A DNA stretch of 64,000 nt from Bacteroidota bacterium (lineage in GTDB: Bacteria; Bacteroidota; Bacteroidia; Chitinophagales; Chitinophagaceae): positions 124,001 through 188,000 of the forward strand of contig JADJQP010000004.1 in NCBI GenBank assembly GCA_016712665.1, read 5' to 3'. The position numbers and the translations under genes were made by a program. This document shows positions 54,962 to 63,288 of this stretch, piece by piece. Below the pieces are notes generated by a model. That model saw only the letters and a program-made list of their open reading frames with translations. It did not search any database and had not been told where the DNA came from. Each line of letters opens with the position of its first letter. Position 1 is the first letter of the stretch.

Positions 54962-55372
54962 TTACTCTTTTGTGGAGATACTATCTTTCACTATATCGGA
55001 CTTTTCTTCTTCGCTACGCTCCTGCTTTGAGATAAGCTCCACTTGCACCTTGCAGAGTCCTGCATCCATAAAGCAGAGCATTCTTGCGGCTTCTTGCGAA
55101 AGATCAATCAATCGTCTGTTATTTTTTGACATCCGGTCATTAACCTCTACCATCACTGTTTTGCCATTGTGCACATTTGTTACTTTGACCCATTGTCCTA
55201 ACTTGTACTGATTCGATGCTGCTGTCATCTTCTTATTACTAAAGACTGCTCCAGTAGCTGTTTTCCGACCTTCAAATTTAGCGCTGTAGTAGCTAGCAAC
55301 CCCCACGCCTGATTGGCCTGAAACTACCAAGAAACTACAACAGAAAAAAAGAAAGGTTACAATTCGATACAT
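54962..55372 (-). CDS. RlpA-like double-psi beta-barrel protein (first of two paralogues)
   Basis: 136 aa with a signal peptide ending 'VVSGQ'. 'GVASYYSAKFEGRKTATGAV', 'MTAASNQYKLGQWVKVTNVH' and 'VEVNDRMSKNNRRLIDLSQE' form the DPBB of RlpA-type septal lytic transglycosylases. The Glu and Asp positions proposed as catalytic in RlpA are at least partly kept ('FEGRKTATG', 'VNDRM'). No SPOR domain. A paralogue lies 38 bp upstream on the same strand, so they are probably co-transcribed. The gap 54734-54961 shows nothing. Confidence 0.88.
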   Translation of the reverse strand: MYRIVTFLFFCCSFLVVSGQSGVGVASYYSAKFEGRKTATGAVFSNKKMTAASNQYKLGQWVKVTNVHNGKTVMVEVNDRMSKNNRRLIDLSQEAARMLCFMDAGLCKVQVELISKQERSEEEKSDIVKDSISTKE

Positions 55373-55410
55373 GGTCTTCGTGAAAAGGTTCGCACAAAAT
55401 AATAAATATA

Positions 55411-55821
55411 TTAGCGCTTTGCTAAATAATTAGCTTGGATATCCAATATCTCAACTTCCACTTGGCCCAAACCTTGCTGCACAAATCCCAATCGTCTCGC
55501 TGCTTCATGCGACAAGTCGATGAGTCGCTTGTTTTTTTTGTTCATGCGATCATTAATTTTTACGATCACGGATTTGCCATTTAGAAGATTGGTGACCCGA
55601 ACCTTCGTTCCTAATTTCAAAAAGTTGTTGGCAGCGGTTAATTTTCGATTGCTAAAAATTTCGCCGGTTGATGTTTTTCTTCCTTCAAATTTTGAATGAT
55701 AATAACTCGCTATTCCTTGCCATTTTCTTTCAGATACTTTTTGAATATTGGTAAAAGAAAAACAAGTGAATACCATCGCAAGGCCGGCCAATAAACCTAT
55801 ACTACGAATAAAATATTTCAT
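55411..55821 (-). CDS. RlpA-like double-psi beta-barrel protein (second paralogue)
   Basis: 136 aa. An N-terminal hydrophobic segment ('IGLLAGLAMVFTCFSF') precedes the DPBB 'GIASYYHSKFEGRKTSTGEI', 'LTAANNFLKLGTKVRVTN' and 'VKINDRMNKKNKRLIDLSHE'. Closely similar to the neighbouring gene throughout the barrel. I set the start at ATG 55821 because a TACTTTTG -7 box (plus-strand 55843-55850) covers the more distal start at 55845. Confidence 0.88.
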   Translation of the reverse strand: MKYFIRSIGLLAGLAMVFTCFSFTNIQKVSERKWQGIASYYHSKFEGRKTSTGEIFSNRKLTAANNFLKLGTKVRVTNLLNGKSVIVKINDRMNKKNKRLIDLSHEAARRLGFVQQGLGQVEVEILDIQANYLAKR

Positions 55822-55920
55822 ACGCCAAAATTTTGATTGGTGCAAAAGTAGGATACGTACATCACCCTCTACGCGGATTAGGGTTCTATAAACATAATGA
55901 AATGTTAGGTGGACGAGATT

Positions 55921-56933
55921 TTACCAGATATTAACCTCTCTTTCTAAATGGATGTTAAAACGTTGTTGTACAGTTGTTATGATCTCTTCCGACAAGGCCA
56001 AAATATCGGACCCTTTGGCATCTTTGTAGTTTACCAAAACCAATGCTTGCTTGGTATGAACGCCGTATTTTCCGGCAGTGTGCCCCTTCCAGTTGCATTG
56101 TTCGATGAGCCAGGCCGCAGGAATTTTGATACCATTCTCTACTTGATGACGAGGCATTTCCGGAAATTGGGTGGAAAGCTCATCGGCTTGTTTAACTGTG
56201 ATGATAGGGTTTTTAAAAAAACTCCCTGCATTGCCGAGTTGATCTGGATCGGGTAATTTAGATTTTCGTATTTGGATAACAGCATCCGAAATATTTTTGA
56301 TAGAAATTACTCCATCAAAATCTTTTTGCAGCACACTTTGAATATCTCCGTATGCTACCTGATACATAGGCTTCTTTTGCAATCGGACCGTTACAGATAT
56401 AATAAAGTAGCGGTTTTTTCGGTTGATTTAAAAATACTGTCGCGATAACCAAAACCACACTGCTCCTTACGGAAACAAACTTTCTCCAATGTTTGGAGAT
56501 GGATGGCTTCCAGTTCTACAAAAATATCTTTCAGCTCCACACCGTAAGCTCCAATATTTTGAATGGGTGCAGCCCCAATGGTTCCGGGAATCAGGGAGAG
56601 ATTTTCCATACCACCCAGTTGCTGTTCAACACTCCAAAGTACACATTGATGCCAAACTTCGCCCGACATAAATCGAACATCCGTGCCTTCCTCATTTTCG
56701 GCTATAATATCGTGGCCTTTCAATTGATTGTGCAGTACTAAGGCATCCAATTTTTTTGTAAGTAAAATATTGCTGCCTCCACCTATGATACAGATTTCCT
56801 TTTGATTGGAATTGGCAAAATGCAATATTTCTAAAAGATCTTTTTCGCTTTGCACCTGCACAAATTCGGTGGCATATTCATTCAAATGAAAGGAATTCAG
56901 TTCAAGCAACGACTTATTGTATTCGATGTTCAT
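55921..56933 (-). CDS. murB: UDP-N-acetylenolpyruvoylglucosamine reductase, one homopolymer frameshift
   Basis: An FAD enzyme that reduces the enolpyruvyl group to make UDP-MurNAc for peptidoglycan. 'EICIIGGGSNILLTKKLD' binds FAD; 'SLIPGTIGAAPIQNIGAYG' and 'FGYRDSIFKS' are family hallmarks; after the break 'NAGSFFKNPIITVKQADEL' contains the catalytic Ser and 'LVNYKDAKGSDILALSEEI' ends it. A T-run on the plus strand (56414-56419) is one short. Repair joins 'STEKNRYFIISVTVRLQKK', giving 337 aa, the normal length for the long type. 27 bp after pdxJ; same transcript likely. Confidence 0.95.
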
Positions 56934-56960
56934 GAGCGGTAAAAGTAATGAAGATTGCCT

Positions 56961-57674
56961 CTATTGCAAACATCTTTTATACATCTGGATGGTATTTTCG
57001 AGCCCCAGATATAAGGCGTCGCAAATGAGTGCGTGACCAATAGATACTTCCTTAAGATTTGGAATACCAGCCGCAAAAAAAGATACATTATGCAAGTCCA
57101 AATCATGCCCTGCGTTCACTTCCACACCCAGTTCCGCGGCTTTGAATGCTGCTTGAACATAGGGTTCCCTTGCATTATGAGGATCTGATAAAAAGGTACG
57201 AGCATATGCTTCAGTATACAATTCAATACGATGAGCTCCCACTTCTTTTGCACCGATAATCATTTCTGAAATAGGATCCACAAAAATAGAAACTCGCATG
57301 CCTGCCTCCGAAAATAACTGAACGGTTTCTTTCAAAAAATCTCTGTTCTGAACGGTATCCCAACCATGATTGGAAGTCAGTTGATTGGATGCATCCGGAA
57401 CGAGCGTTACTTGCGTTGGTCTTGTCTCCATTACCAAATCGACAAATGTTTTCTCGCTCGGATTCCCCTCAATATTAAATTCTTTGCTCAAAACCTTTTT
57501 CAAGGCACGCACATCCTCAAATCGAATATGCCTTTGGTCGGGTCGAGGATGAACGGTAATGCCATCTGCACCAAATCGTTCGCAATCGATGGCTACTTGT
57601 ATCAGATTTGGATTGTTGCCTCCTCGGGCATTTCTGATAGTGGCTATTTTATTGATGTTGACTGAGAGTTTCAT
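56961..57674 (-). CDS. pdxJ: Pyridoxine 5'-phosphate synthase
   Basis: 237 aa, TIM barrel. It condenses 1-deoxyxylulose 5-phosphate with 3-amino-2-oxopropyl phosphate to make pyridoxine phosphate. 'LSVNINKIATIRNARGG', 'CERFGADGITVHPRPDQRHI', 'GNPSEKTFVDLV', 'TLVPDASNQLTSNHGWD' and 'GLEVNAGHDLDLHN'-like (here 'GVEVNAGHDLDLHNV') are diagnostic. First gene before murB. This DXP-dependent route to vitamin B6 implies that the organism makes its own B6. Confidence 0.96.
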   Translation of the reverse strand: MKLSVNINKIATIRNARGGNNPNLIQVAIDCERFGADGITVHPRPDQRHIRFEDVRALKKVLSKEFNIEGNPSEKTFVDLVMETRPTQVTLVPDASNQLTSNHGWDTVQNRDFLKETVQLFSEAGMRVSIFVDPISEMIIGAKEVGAHRIELYTEAYARTFLSDPHNAREPYVQAAFKAAELGVEVNAGHDLDLHNVSFFAAGIPNLKEVSIGHALICDALYLGLENTIQMYKRCLQ

Positions 57675-57700
57675 CCGACTATTTTTATGTAAAATAAATG

Positions 57701-57733
57701 AAAAAGGCCATCTGTTTCTGCAGATGACCTTTT
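57701..57733 (-). terminator. Terminator of the DUF4878 lipoprotein gene
   Basis: A 13-bp stem with one G-U-type mismatch (arms about 57702-57714 and 57721-57733), 6-nt loop, T tail on the minus strand. It separates this gene from pdxJ. Confidence 0.85.
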
Positions 57734-57751
57734 ACGAAAAATTTAAACTTT

Positions 57752-58228
57752 TTATTTCTTCTCAACCATTACTGAATCTTTTCCTGCAGGAGCTTCTTCA
57801 GCAGGCATTTCGCCACCTTCTGCCGGAGGTGTTGCGATGCCACCATCTCCACCCATGCCTTCTTTTGACATGTTTACCAACCACTTACCATCTTTCTTCA
57901 CAAGGCTCACTTTTTCTTCTCCCTTTTCTCCGTTAGAAATCGTTACAGTAGCTTTGTCGCCTTCGATTACTTCATCTTTAGCTTCTACTTTAAACTTTTT
58001 AGCTTCTTCTTTCATTGAATCAGGCATCATGCTTGAAAAAGATGACAACATATCAATCATCTTTCCGGTTTCGGGAGTACCCAATTTTTTTGCACCTTCA
58101 AAATCAAGATTATTCATTGCTTTATTAAATGCCACTGCAACTTCTTTTGGGCTGCTTTTGCTTCCGCAACTAATGATAGATACTGCTAGGATGGCTACTG
58201 CAGCAATAGATAAAATAATTTTTTTCAT
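57752..58228 (-). CDS. DUF4878-like lipoprotein
   Basis: 158 aa. The N-terminal 'AVAILAVSIISCGSKS' carries a lipobox (Ile-Ile-Ser-Cys). 'SSPKEVAVAFNKAMNNLDFE' and 'GDKATVTISNGEKGEEKVSL', ending in 'KDGKWLVNMSK', follow the NTF2-like pattern of DUF4878. The C-terminal 35 residues are low-complexity Gly/Pro/Glu/Ala. Probably an outer-membrane or periplasmic lipoprotein of unknown role; its own terminator follows. Confidence 0.8.
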   Translation of the reverse strand: MKKIILSIAAVAILAVSIISCGSKSSPKEVAVAFNKAMNNLDFEGAKKLGTPETGKMIDMLSSFSSMMPDSMKEEAKKFKVEAKDEVIEGDKATVTISNGEKGEEKVSLVKKDGKWLVNMSKEGMGGDGGIATPPAEGGEMPAEEAPAGKDSVMVEKK

Positions 58229-58263
58229 GTTTGTAATTTATTTTTAAGGTGGCAAAAGTACCA

Positions 58264-58910
58264 TTAATAGTTAATACGACAAAGTATTTGGGCTTGTTTG
58301 TTTACAAAAAGGTTGTCGGTAGAAACAAATGAAAAACCCTTGTGTACGGTTAGCGTGAACAAGCTATCATTTGCAACTGCCTGCTGAATGGCTTTATATA
58401 CCATTTCGGCGCAATAGAGCCTATCATCACTTTTGAGGTCGAACTGCATATCAAATGGAATTTCCTTCTGAAAAAGGGAGTCCACAATAGTGTGCAATTT
58501 TTCAATTTCAGGCTTTTTTAGTTGTAAATTGCAAATACCAAATCCGGTATTGTCTGATGGTATGACAAATTTTTCAAAAGAATCTCTACGCAATTTCTGA
58601 TTGGGATTGTCTTCGCCACCAATTGAATGATAGACCACCCATTGTTGTTGTTCGAAGAAGGCTGGGAAAAAGAGGGATCGCTGCGATTCAGTTTTGAAAA
58701 GATATCACTAATCACATCATTTCCTTTTCGCAGTACCAGACAACCATCCGATAAAAATTTCGTGCTACTATCAATTGCACCTTTACTACGATGCGTGTCC
58801 TTTGCTTGTATTTTAGTATGCGTGCCAGAATGATTTACGGAATCATTGCAGGAAATACCGAATAGAAAAAATAGAAAAAGGAGTTTCTTTAATTTATTTG
58901 CCGGCAGCAT
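58264..58910 (-). CDS. YiiX/YebB-like NlpC/P60-type lipoprotein, one frameshift
   Basis: The N-terminal 'LLFLFFLFGISCND' is a lipoprotein signal. 'GCLVLRKGNDVISDIFSKLN', then 'VVYHSIGGEDNP', 'LRRDSFEKFV' and 'DDRLYCAEMVYKAIQQA' follow the permuted NlpC/P60 (PF05708, YiiX/YebB) pattern, with Cys in 'YCAEMV' as a candidate catalytic residue. A base is missing near 58660: adding one after 'CCCA' joins 'DPSFSH' to 'AFFEQQQWVVYHS'. The repaired product has 215 aa. Its start overlaps the phoH 3' end by 17 bp, so it is translationally coupled. Confidence 0.75.
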
Positions 58911-59879
58911 CTTTCCTCTTTTCTATTTCAATATGTTCACGATCATATGCTTTGATAATTTCCTTTACCAAACGGTGTCGTACTACATCTTCACCATCCA
59001 ATTCGATATGTGCGATACCATTGATATTTCGCAAAATATGAATCGCTCTTCCCAAACCGCTCACTTGATTTTTAGGAAGGTCAATTTGGGTCATATCACC
59101 GGTAATAATTGCTTTGGCTGATGGGCCAATACGTGTAAGAAACATCTTTATTTGAAGCTCGGTCGTATTTTGTGCTTCATCTAAAATGATATATGCATTA
59201 TCGAGGGTTCGTCCGCGCATATAGGCCAAGGGAGCCACTTCTATGACACGGTTGGTCATGTAGTAATTAAGTTTATCGGTAGGTATCATGTCATCAAGTG
59301 CATCATACAATGGCCGTAAGTAAGGATCTATTTTTTCTTTTAAATCGCCAGGCAAAAAGCCAAGACTTTCGCCTGCCTCCACAGCAGGTCTGGTAAGAAT
59401 AATTTTCTTTACTGATTTATTTTTCAACGCTCTCACCGCTAAGGCCACTGCTGTATACGTTTTGCCGGTACCTGCAGGCCCAACTGCAAAAATGATATCA
59501 TTCTTTTCCGACATTTGAACCATCAATTTCTGGTTTCGCGTTTTGGCTTTAATGATTTTGCCATTTTGACCAAAGACGATAATATCATTTTGGCCGTCAT
59601 CCACTATTTTCTCGTCAATGATACCATCGTCATCACCCAAAATTTTTGAAAAATAATTTTCTGATAAATGGCCGTTTCGTTCGAGATACTGCACAATCAA
59701 TCCGATTTTCTCCTTGGCAAGAGCCACCTCATCCGCTTGTCCGGTTAACTTAATAATGGAACCACGAGATAGGATTTTAAAAGGGGAAATTTCTTTTTTA
59801 AAATATCGAATTTGTTATTGTTTACGCCAAAAAACTCAATCGGATTGATGGTTTCTAAATTTAATAGTTGCTCGGTCAA
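58894..59879 (-). CDS. phoH: PhoH-family ATPase, one homopolymer frameshift, probable TTG start
   Basis: 'VGPAGTGKTYTAVALAVRAL' (Walker A), 'RPAVEAGESLGFLPGDLKEK', 'YIILDEAQNTTELQIKMFLT' (Walker B), 'ITGDMTQIDLP' and 'DVVRHRLVKEII' define PhoH-like RNA/ATP-binding proteins. The N-terminal KH-like part is recovered upstream by adding one A at plus-strand 59775-59778: 'LTEQLLNLETINPIEFFGVN' then 'ILSRGSIIKLTGQADEVALA'. The only start at the family position is TTG (59879-59877). 328 aa. The coupled downstream gene is a YiiX-like lipoprotein. Divergent from the peroxiredoxin. Confidence 0.92.
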
Positions 59880-59956
59880 AGTAATATTGTATTAGTCTAC
59901 ACAATGTTAAACCAAAGTGGCCGAATAATCAAAAACTTAAATAACGTTGTGAATAT

Positions 59957-59988
59957 TTTGGGAATAAGATAAACATCTCCTACTTTTG
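59957..59988 (+). promoter_or_regulatory. Promoter of the peroxiredoxin gene
   Basis: TTTG at 59957-59960, 20-nt spacer, TACTTTTG at 59981-59988; ATG at 60008. Confidence 0.65.
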
Positions 59989-60007
59989 GTAAAAATTTAA
60001 TAACAAT

Positions 60008-60478
60008 ATGAGCATACAAATCGGCCAACAAGCGCCAGAATTTTCCTTATTTAACACAGAAAAGAATAAAATTTCACTTTCAGATTATAAAGGCAAGACC
60101 GTTGTTCTACTTTTTTTCCCCTTGGCCTTTAGCGGTGTGTGCACCACAGAATTGTGTTCCATGAGAGATAGTATGAGCACGTATAATGACCTGAATGCTG
60201 AAATCATTGGCATTTCTATTGATTCACTTTTTGTATTGGATAGATTTAAAAAAGAAAATAATTTAAATTTTACGCTATTATCTGATTTCAATAAAACGGT
60301 ATGCAGAGATTATGGCTGTCAATACGAAACCTTTGTATTTGAGATGTTGGGGGTTGCGAAACGCTCTGCCTTTGTTGTGGACAAAGAAGGAAACATACAA
60401 TATGCTGAGGTTCTTGAAAGTGCCGGTGAACTGCCTAATTTTGAGGCAATAAAAGAATGCTTGTCTAAAATTAGTTAA
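60008..60478 (+). CDS. Peroxiredoxin (AhpC/TSA family)
   Basis: 156 aa, cytoplasmic thioredoxin-fold peroxidase. The peroxidatic Cys45 lies in 'PLAFSGVCTTELC', the Pxxx(T/S)xxC pattern of the family with the first Pro in 'FFPLAF'. Further Cys at 50, 99 and 104 ('KTVCRDYGC') could resolve the sulfenate, so a 2-Cys mechanism is possible. 'RSAFVVDKEGNIQYAEV' is the conserved C-terminal strand. It detoxifies hydrogen peroxide or organic peroxides. No OxyR-type site was recognised. Confidence 0.9.
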   Translation: MSIQIGQQAPEFSLFNTEKNKISLSDYKGKTVVLLFFPLAFSGVCTTELCSMRDSMSTYNDLNAEIIGISIDSLFVLDRFKKENNLNFTLLSDFNKTVCRDYGCQYETFVFEMLGVAKRSAFVVDKEGNIQYAEVLESAGELPNFEAIKECLSKIS

Positions 60479-60580
60479 GAAAGCCTACTCTATTATTTAC
60501 ATTGAACGGAATGCCTTTCCTTTTCTTTTATACAGGAATAGGGATTAGGTTTATTGGAAACAAATTGCGATGATGCCTAG

Positions 60581-61321
60581 TTAAAGACATAAACCTTGCA
60601 GCAAGGCTAAATTTCCGTTGACGACGTTAAAATCAACTTCGCCGCGAATACCATTTACATGTCCTTTGCAGTTGTGTTGCCACATAATCCATTTTCTATT
60701 GATACGTGGCGCATCGTTTTGCTCGTAGTGAGCTACCCACAAAGGGTATGAGTCAAACGCCTCGCCTAGATGTTGTTCATAAAAATCGGCTCCGGTGTAA
60801 ATAATAGGTTTTGCATCATACTCTTGCTCCAATGCATCGAGGCATTCTTTCAAAGACTTTCGTATTTTTTCGGAACTCATACCATGCCGTTCCTCGATAT
60901 CAACTACCGGTGGCAAATCGCCCGATTCTAATTCGGTATGCTTAATAAAAAATTGGGCCTGCTCGGCAGCTTTTCTATTTGGATGAAAATATAAATAGGC
61001 GCCGCGCATTAAATTATGTTCATGCATTTGATTCCAATTCTGCTTGAAAGTAGGATCCACAATGGTAATACCCTCAGTAGATTTGGCAATTGCAAACGAA
61101 ATGCGTTGACCTTTATCTCTCATTTGAACCACATCTTCCCATTCAATTTTGCGCTGATATCTTGACACATCTATGCCATGCGTGGAGTAACCGGCGGGAA
61201 TCGAAATACCAAAATTTGGATACACAATTGTTTGATGGGCGTAATACCTTTCAAATACTAACAAAAGCAACAAGGTAGAAATAGAAATAAGAACAAAAAT
61301 AATTTTACGTTTCTGTTTCAT
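60581..61321 (-). CDS. Glycoside hydrolase family 25 lysozyme-like protein
   Basis: 246 aa. An N-terminal hydrophobic anchor or signal ('IIFVLISISTLLLLLVF') is followed by 'THGIDVSRYQRKIEWEDV', 'ISFAIAKSTEGITIVDPTF', 'MRGAYLYFHPNRKAAEQAQF' and 'GDLPPVVDIEE' (the catalytic Asp-x-Glu), ending with 'WIMWQHNCKGHVNGIRGEVD' (Trp-x-x-x and Asp). The family cleaves the beta-1,4 bond of MurNAc-GlcNAc in peptidoglycan. Isolated gene between the peroxiredoxin and porQ; no phage context, so a cell-wall remodelling role is likely. Confidence 0.9.
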   Translation of the reverse strand: MKQKRKIIFVLISISTLLLLLVFERYYAHQTIVYPNFGISIPAGYSTHGIDVSRYQRKIEWEDVVQMRDKGQRISFAIAKSTEGITIVDPTFKQNWNQMHEHNLMRGAYLYFHPNRKAAEQAQFFIKHTELESGDLPPVVDIEERHGMSSEKIRKSLKECLDALEQEYDAKPIIYTGADFYEQHLGEAFDSYPLWVAHYEQNDAPRINRKWIMWQHNCKGHVNGIRGEVDFNVVNGNLALLQGLCL

Positions 61322-61407
61322 AAAATAAATTCATAAAAGGCAATGCTAAGCAACATTATTGGTTGAAAATAAAATATATTTGGGAAATATTCGTTAAAGA
61401 TTCTGGC

Positions 61408-62513
61408 ATGAAAATATTTTGGTTGGCATTGTTATCTTTATTGCATGGTATTGCTTGTGCGCAAGTAAATGGCGGTGAACATATATTTGAATTTTTACGA
61501 TTAAGTCAAAGTCCGCATATCACAGCCATAGGCGGCATTTCGGTGGCGAATCCCTCGAAGGATATTATGTTGAGTACAGCCAATCCGGCCTTGCTTCGGC
61601 CTGAATTTCATACGAATTTGGGACTCAACTACAATATTTATTATGCAGGCACTCGGGTCAGCAATCTCCTTTATGCGCATCATTCAAAACAGATCCAAAC
61701 CACCTTTGGTTTGGGTGTGCAATATCTTGACTATGGAAGTTTTAAAACTACAGATAATATCGGCAATGAACTGGGGCCGGTAAAGCAGCAGATTAGGCCA
61801 TTTCACTTAGCGCATCTCGATCGTATTTAGAACGTTGGCGTTATGGTGCCACACTCAAGTACGCGGGATCTCATTTGATTCAAAATAAATCGGCGGCCAT
61901 GTTGCTTGATTTTGGTTTGATGTACGCCGATACCAATAGTCAGTGGTATGCCGGTGCGGTTGTAAAAAATGCGGGTATCCAACTACAAAAATATGATATT
62001 AACAGTGGCACGCAACCCTTACCCATCGATGTTCAAATAGGAATTGTAAAGAAGTTTAAAAAGGCGCCCTTTTCGTTAAGCGTATTGGCTCATCACCTTT
62101 ACACGTGGGATATTCGATATGATAATCCGGCAGATCAGGTAGATAATAGTTTGCTATTTAATGACAATACCCAAGACACCAAAAAGAAAAGTTATTTTGC
62201 TGACAAATTGTTTCGTCACTTTGTTTTTGCCCTCGACATCAATTTGGGCAGGAGACTTGAATTAAGTGCAGGATATAATCACTTACGTCGTTCGGAATTG
62301 GCCATTGCCGAAAAGAAAGGACTGTCTGGATTTTCATTTGGTGGTGGCTTGTATCTCAACAAGTTTGTCATACATTTTGCACAATCCTATTATCATATTT
62401 CAGGCGCCTATAGCGAAGTGGGTATTAACTTTGCCTTGAATCAATTATTTGGAATGGGCAAAGGCGGCAATAAGATTAACTGGAGCGAAAAATTTGCCAG
62501 TCAATATAAATAA
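61408..62513 (+). CDS. porQ: Type IX secretion system protein PorQ, frameshift and stop near residue 130
   Basis: An outer-membrane barrel (PorV/FadL-like) linked to T9SS function. The signal peptide ends 'GIACAQ'. 'GGEHIFEFLRLSQSPHITAI' and 'GISVANPSKDIMLSTANPAL' are the PorQ hallmark; after the break come 'SRSYLERWRYGATLKYAGSH' and 'FGGGLYLNKFVIHFAQSYYH', ending in 'GINFALNQLF'. A base is lost around 61782-61784 and the restored frame has TAG (61794-61796) where a Tyr codon is expected. Repaired length 368 codons. It supports the many T9SS cargo genes. Start ATG 61408 rather than 61363, because a -7 box lies at 61375-61382. Confidence 0.9.
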
Positions 62514-62519
62514 TAAGCG

Positions 62520-63212
62520 CTATTTGGATTTCTTGAAGTGGTAATAGCAACTTTTGATATAATCGAGGTATTCGTACTCTGATACATTTCGGACAAAGTC
62601 GTAGCGCGGGCGGTACACTTTCATAAAGGTTTGCAGTTCTTCTTTTTCAAGATAGGTAATGCGATGAACTAATTTATCGTTGAATACATAATCGATATAT
62701 TTCTCTTGTTCCCATTGTTCGTACATTTCCTGAAAGGCCCATTCCTGTCGGTTTTTCTTACTTAACATGGCGAGTGGCATACTGCGCATATCAACATCCT
62801 CTTTACGGTCTTTGCGCATTACAATATCATAGGTTTTGCGATACCGTACACTATCTTTTTTAAAATCAAGGGGCTTGCCTCTAATATCTACCTCACGAAG
62901 TTCGATGGGTGTTTTACTTAATACGATCTTATAATACTCCGGTTCTTTTTCGCTTACAATACGCACCCTTACTGTCTGATAACCCACTTTTGAAAATTCA
63001 ACTAATTCACCCTTTTTGACTTGAATGCTAAACAAACCATCTGCCTTAAGGGTCAATCCCTCCTGTGTGTAAATATTCTTAACATTCACATTTTCCATTG
63101 GTGAATTGTCAGCCAAATCTCTCACCTCACCCTTTATTATTGTTTGGGCAAATGCCTTGGTATAAAACAGCATGCATAGCATTACAAAAAGATAGACTGC
63201 GAGTTGCTTCAT
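62520..63212 (-). CDS. CarboxypepD_reg-like domain protein, secreted
   Basis: 230 aa. Signal peptide ending 'KAFAQ'. Residues ~22-100 form a carboxypeptidase-regulatory-like beta sandwich ('GEVRDLADNSPMENVNVKNI', 'GLFSIQVKKGELVEFSKVGY', 'YKIVLSKTPIELREVDI'). The C-terminal 120 residues are charged and helical with no domain I recognise ('RKTYDIVMRKDRKEDVD'). Such proteins sit in the periplasm or outer membrane of Bacteroidota. I chose ATG 63212 over a more distal start at 63296, since it gives a clean signal peptide. It converges with porQ, 6 bp apart. Confidence 0.75.
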   Translation of the reverse strand: MKQLAVYLFVMLCMLFYTKAFAQTIIKGEVRDLADNSPMENVNVKNIYTQEGLTLKADGLFSIQVKKGELVEFSKVGYQTVRVRIVSEKEPEYYKIVLSKTPIELREVDIRGKPLDFKKDSVRYRKTYDIVMRKDRKEDVDMRSMPLAMLSKKNRQEWAFQEMYEQWEQEKYIDYVFNDKLVHRITYLEKEELQTFMKVYRPRYDFVRNVSEYEYLDYIKSCYYHFKKSK

Positions 63213-63288
63213 ATAGTCGGTGTGCGAAAATACAACTTGATCCCTTGATAATAATACTTTCACAAAGGTTTCACAGCTTAGAAGTAAC

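Noticed and set aside
60581..61321. Prophage endolysin
   Set aside because: No phage genes, holin or att sites nearby; the anchor helix and housekeeping neighbours suggest a cellular enzyme.
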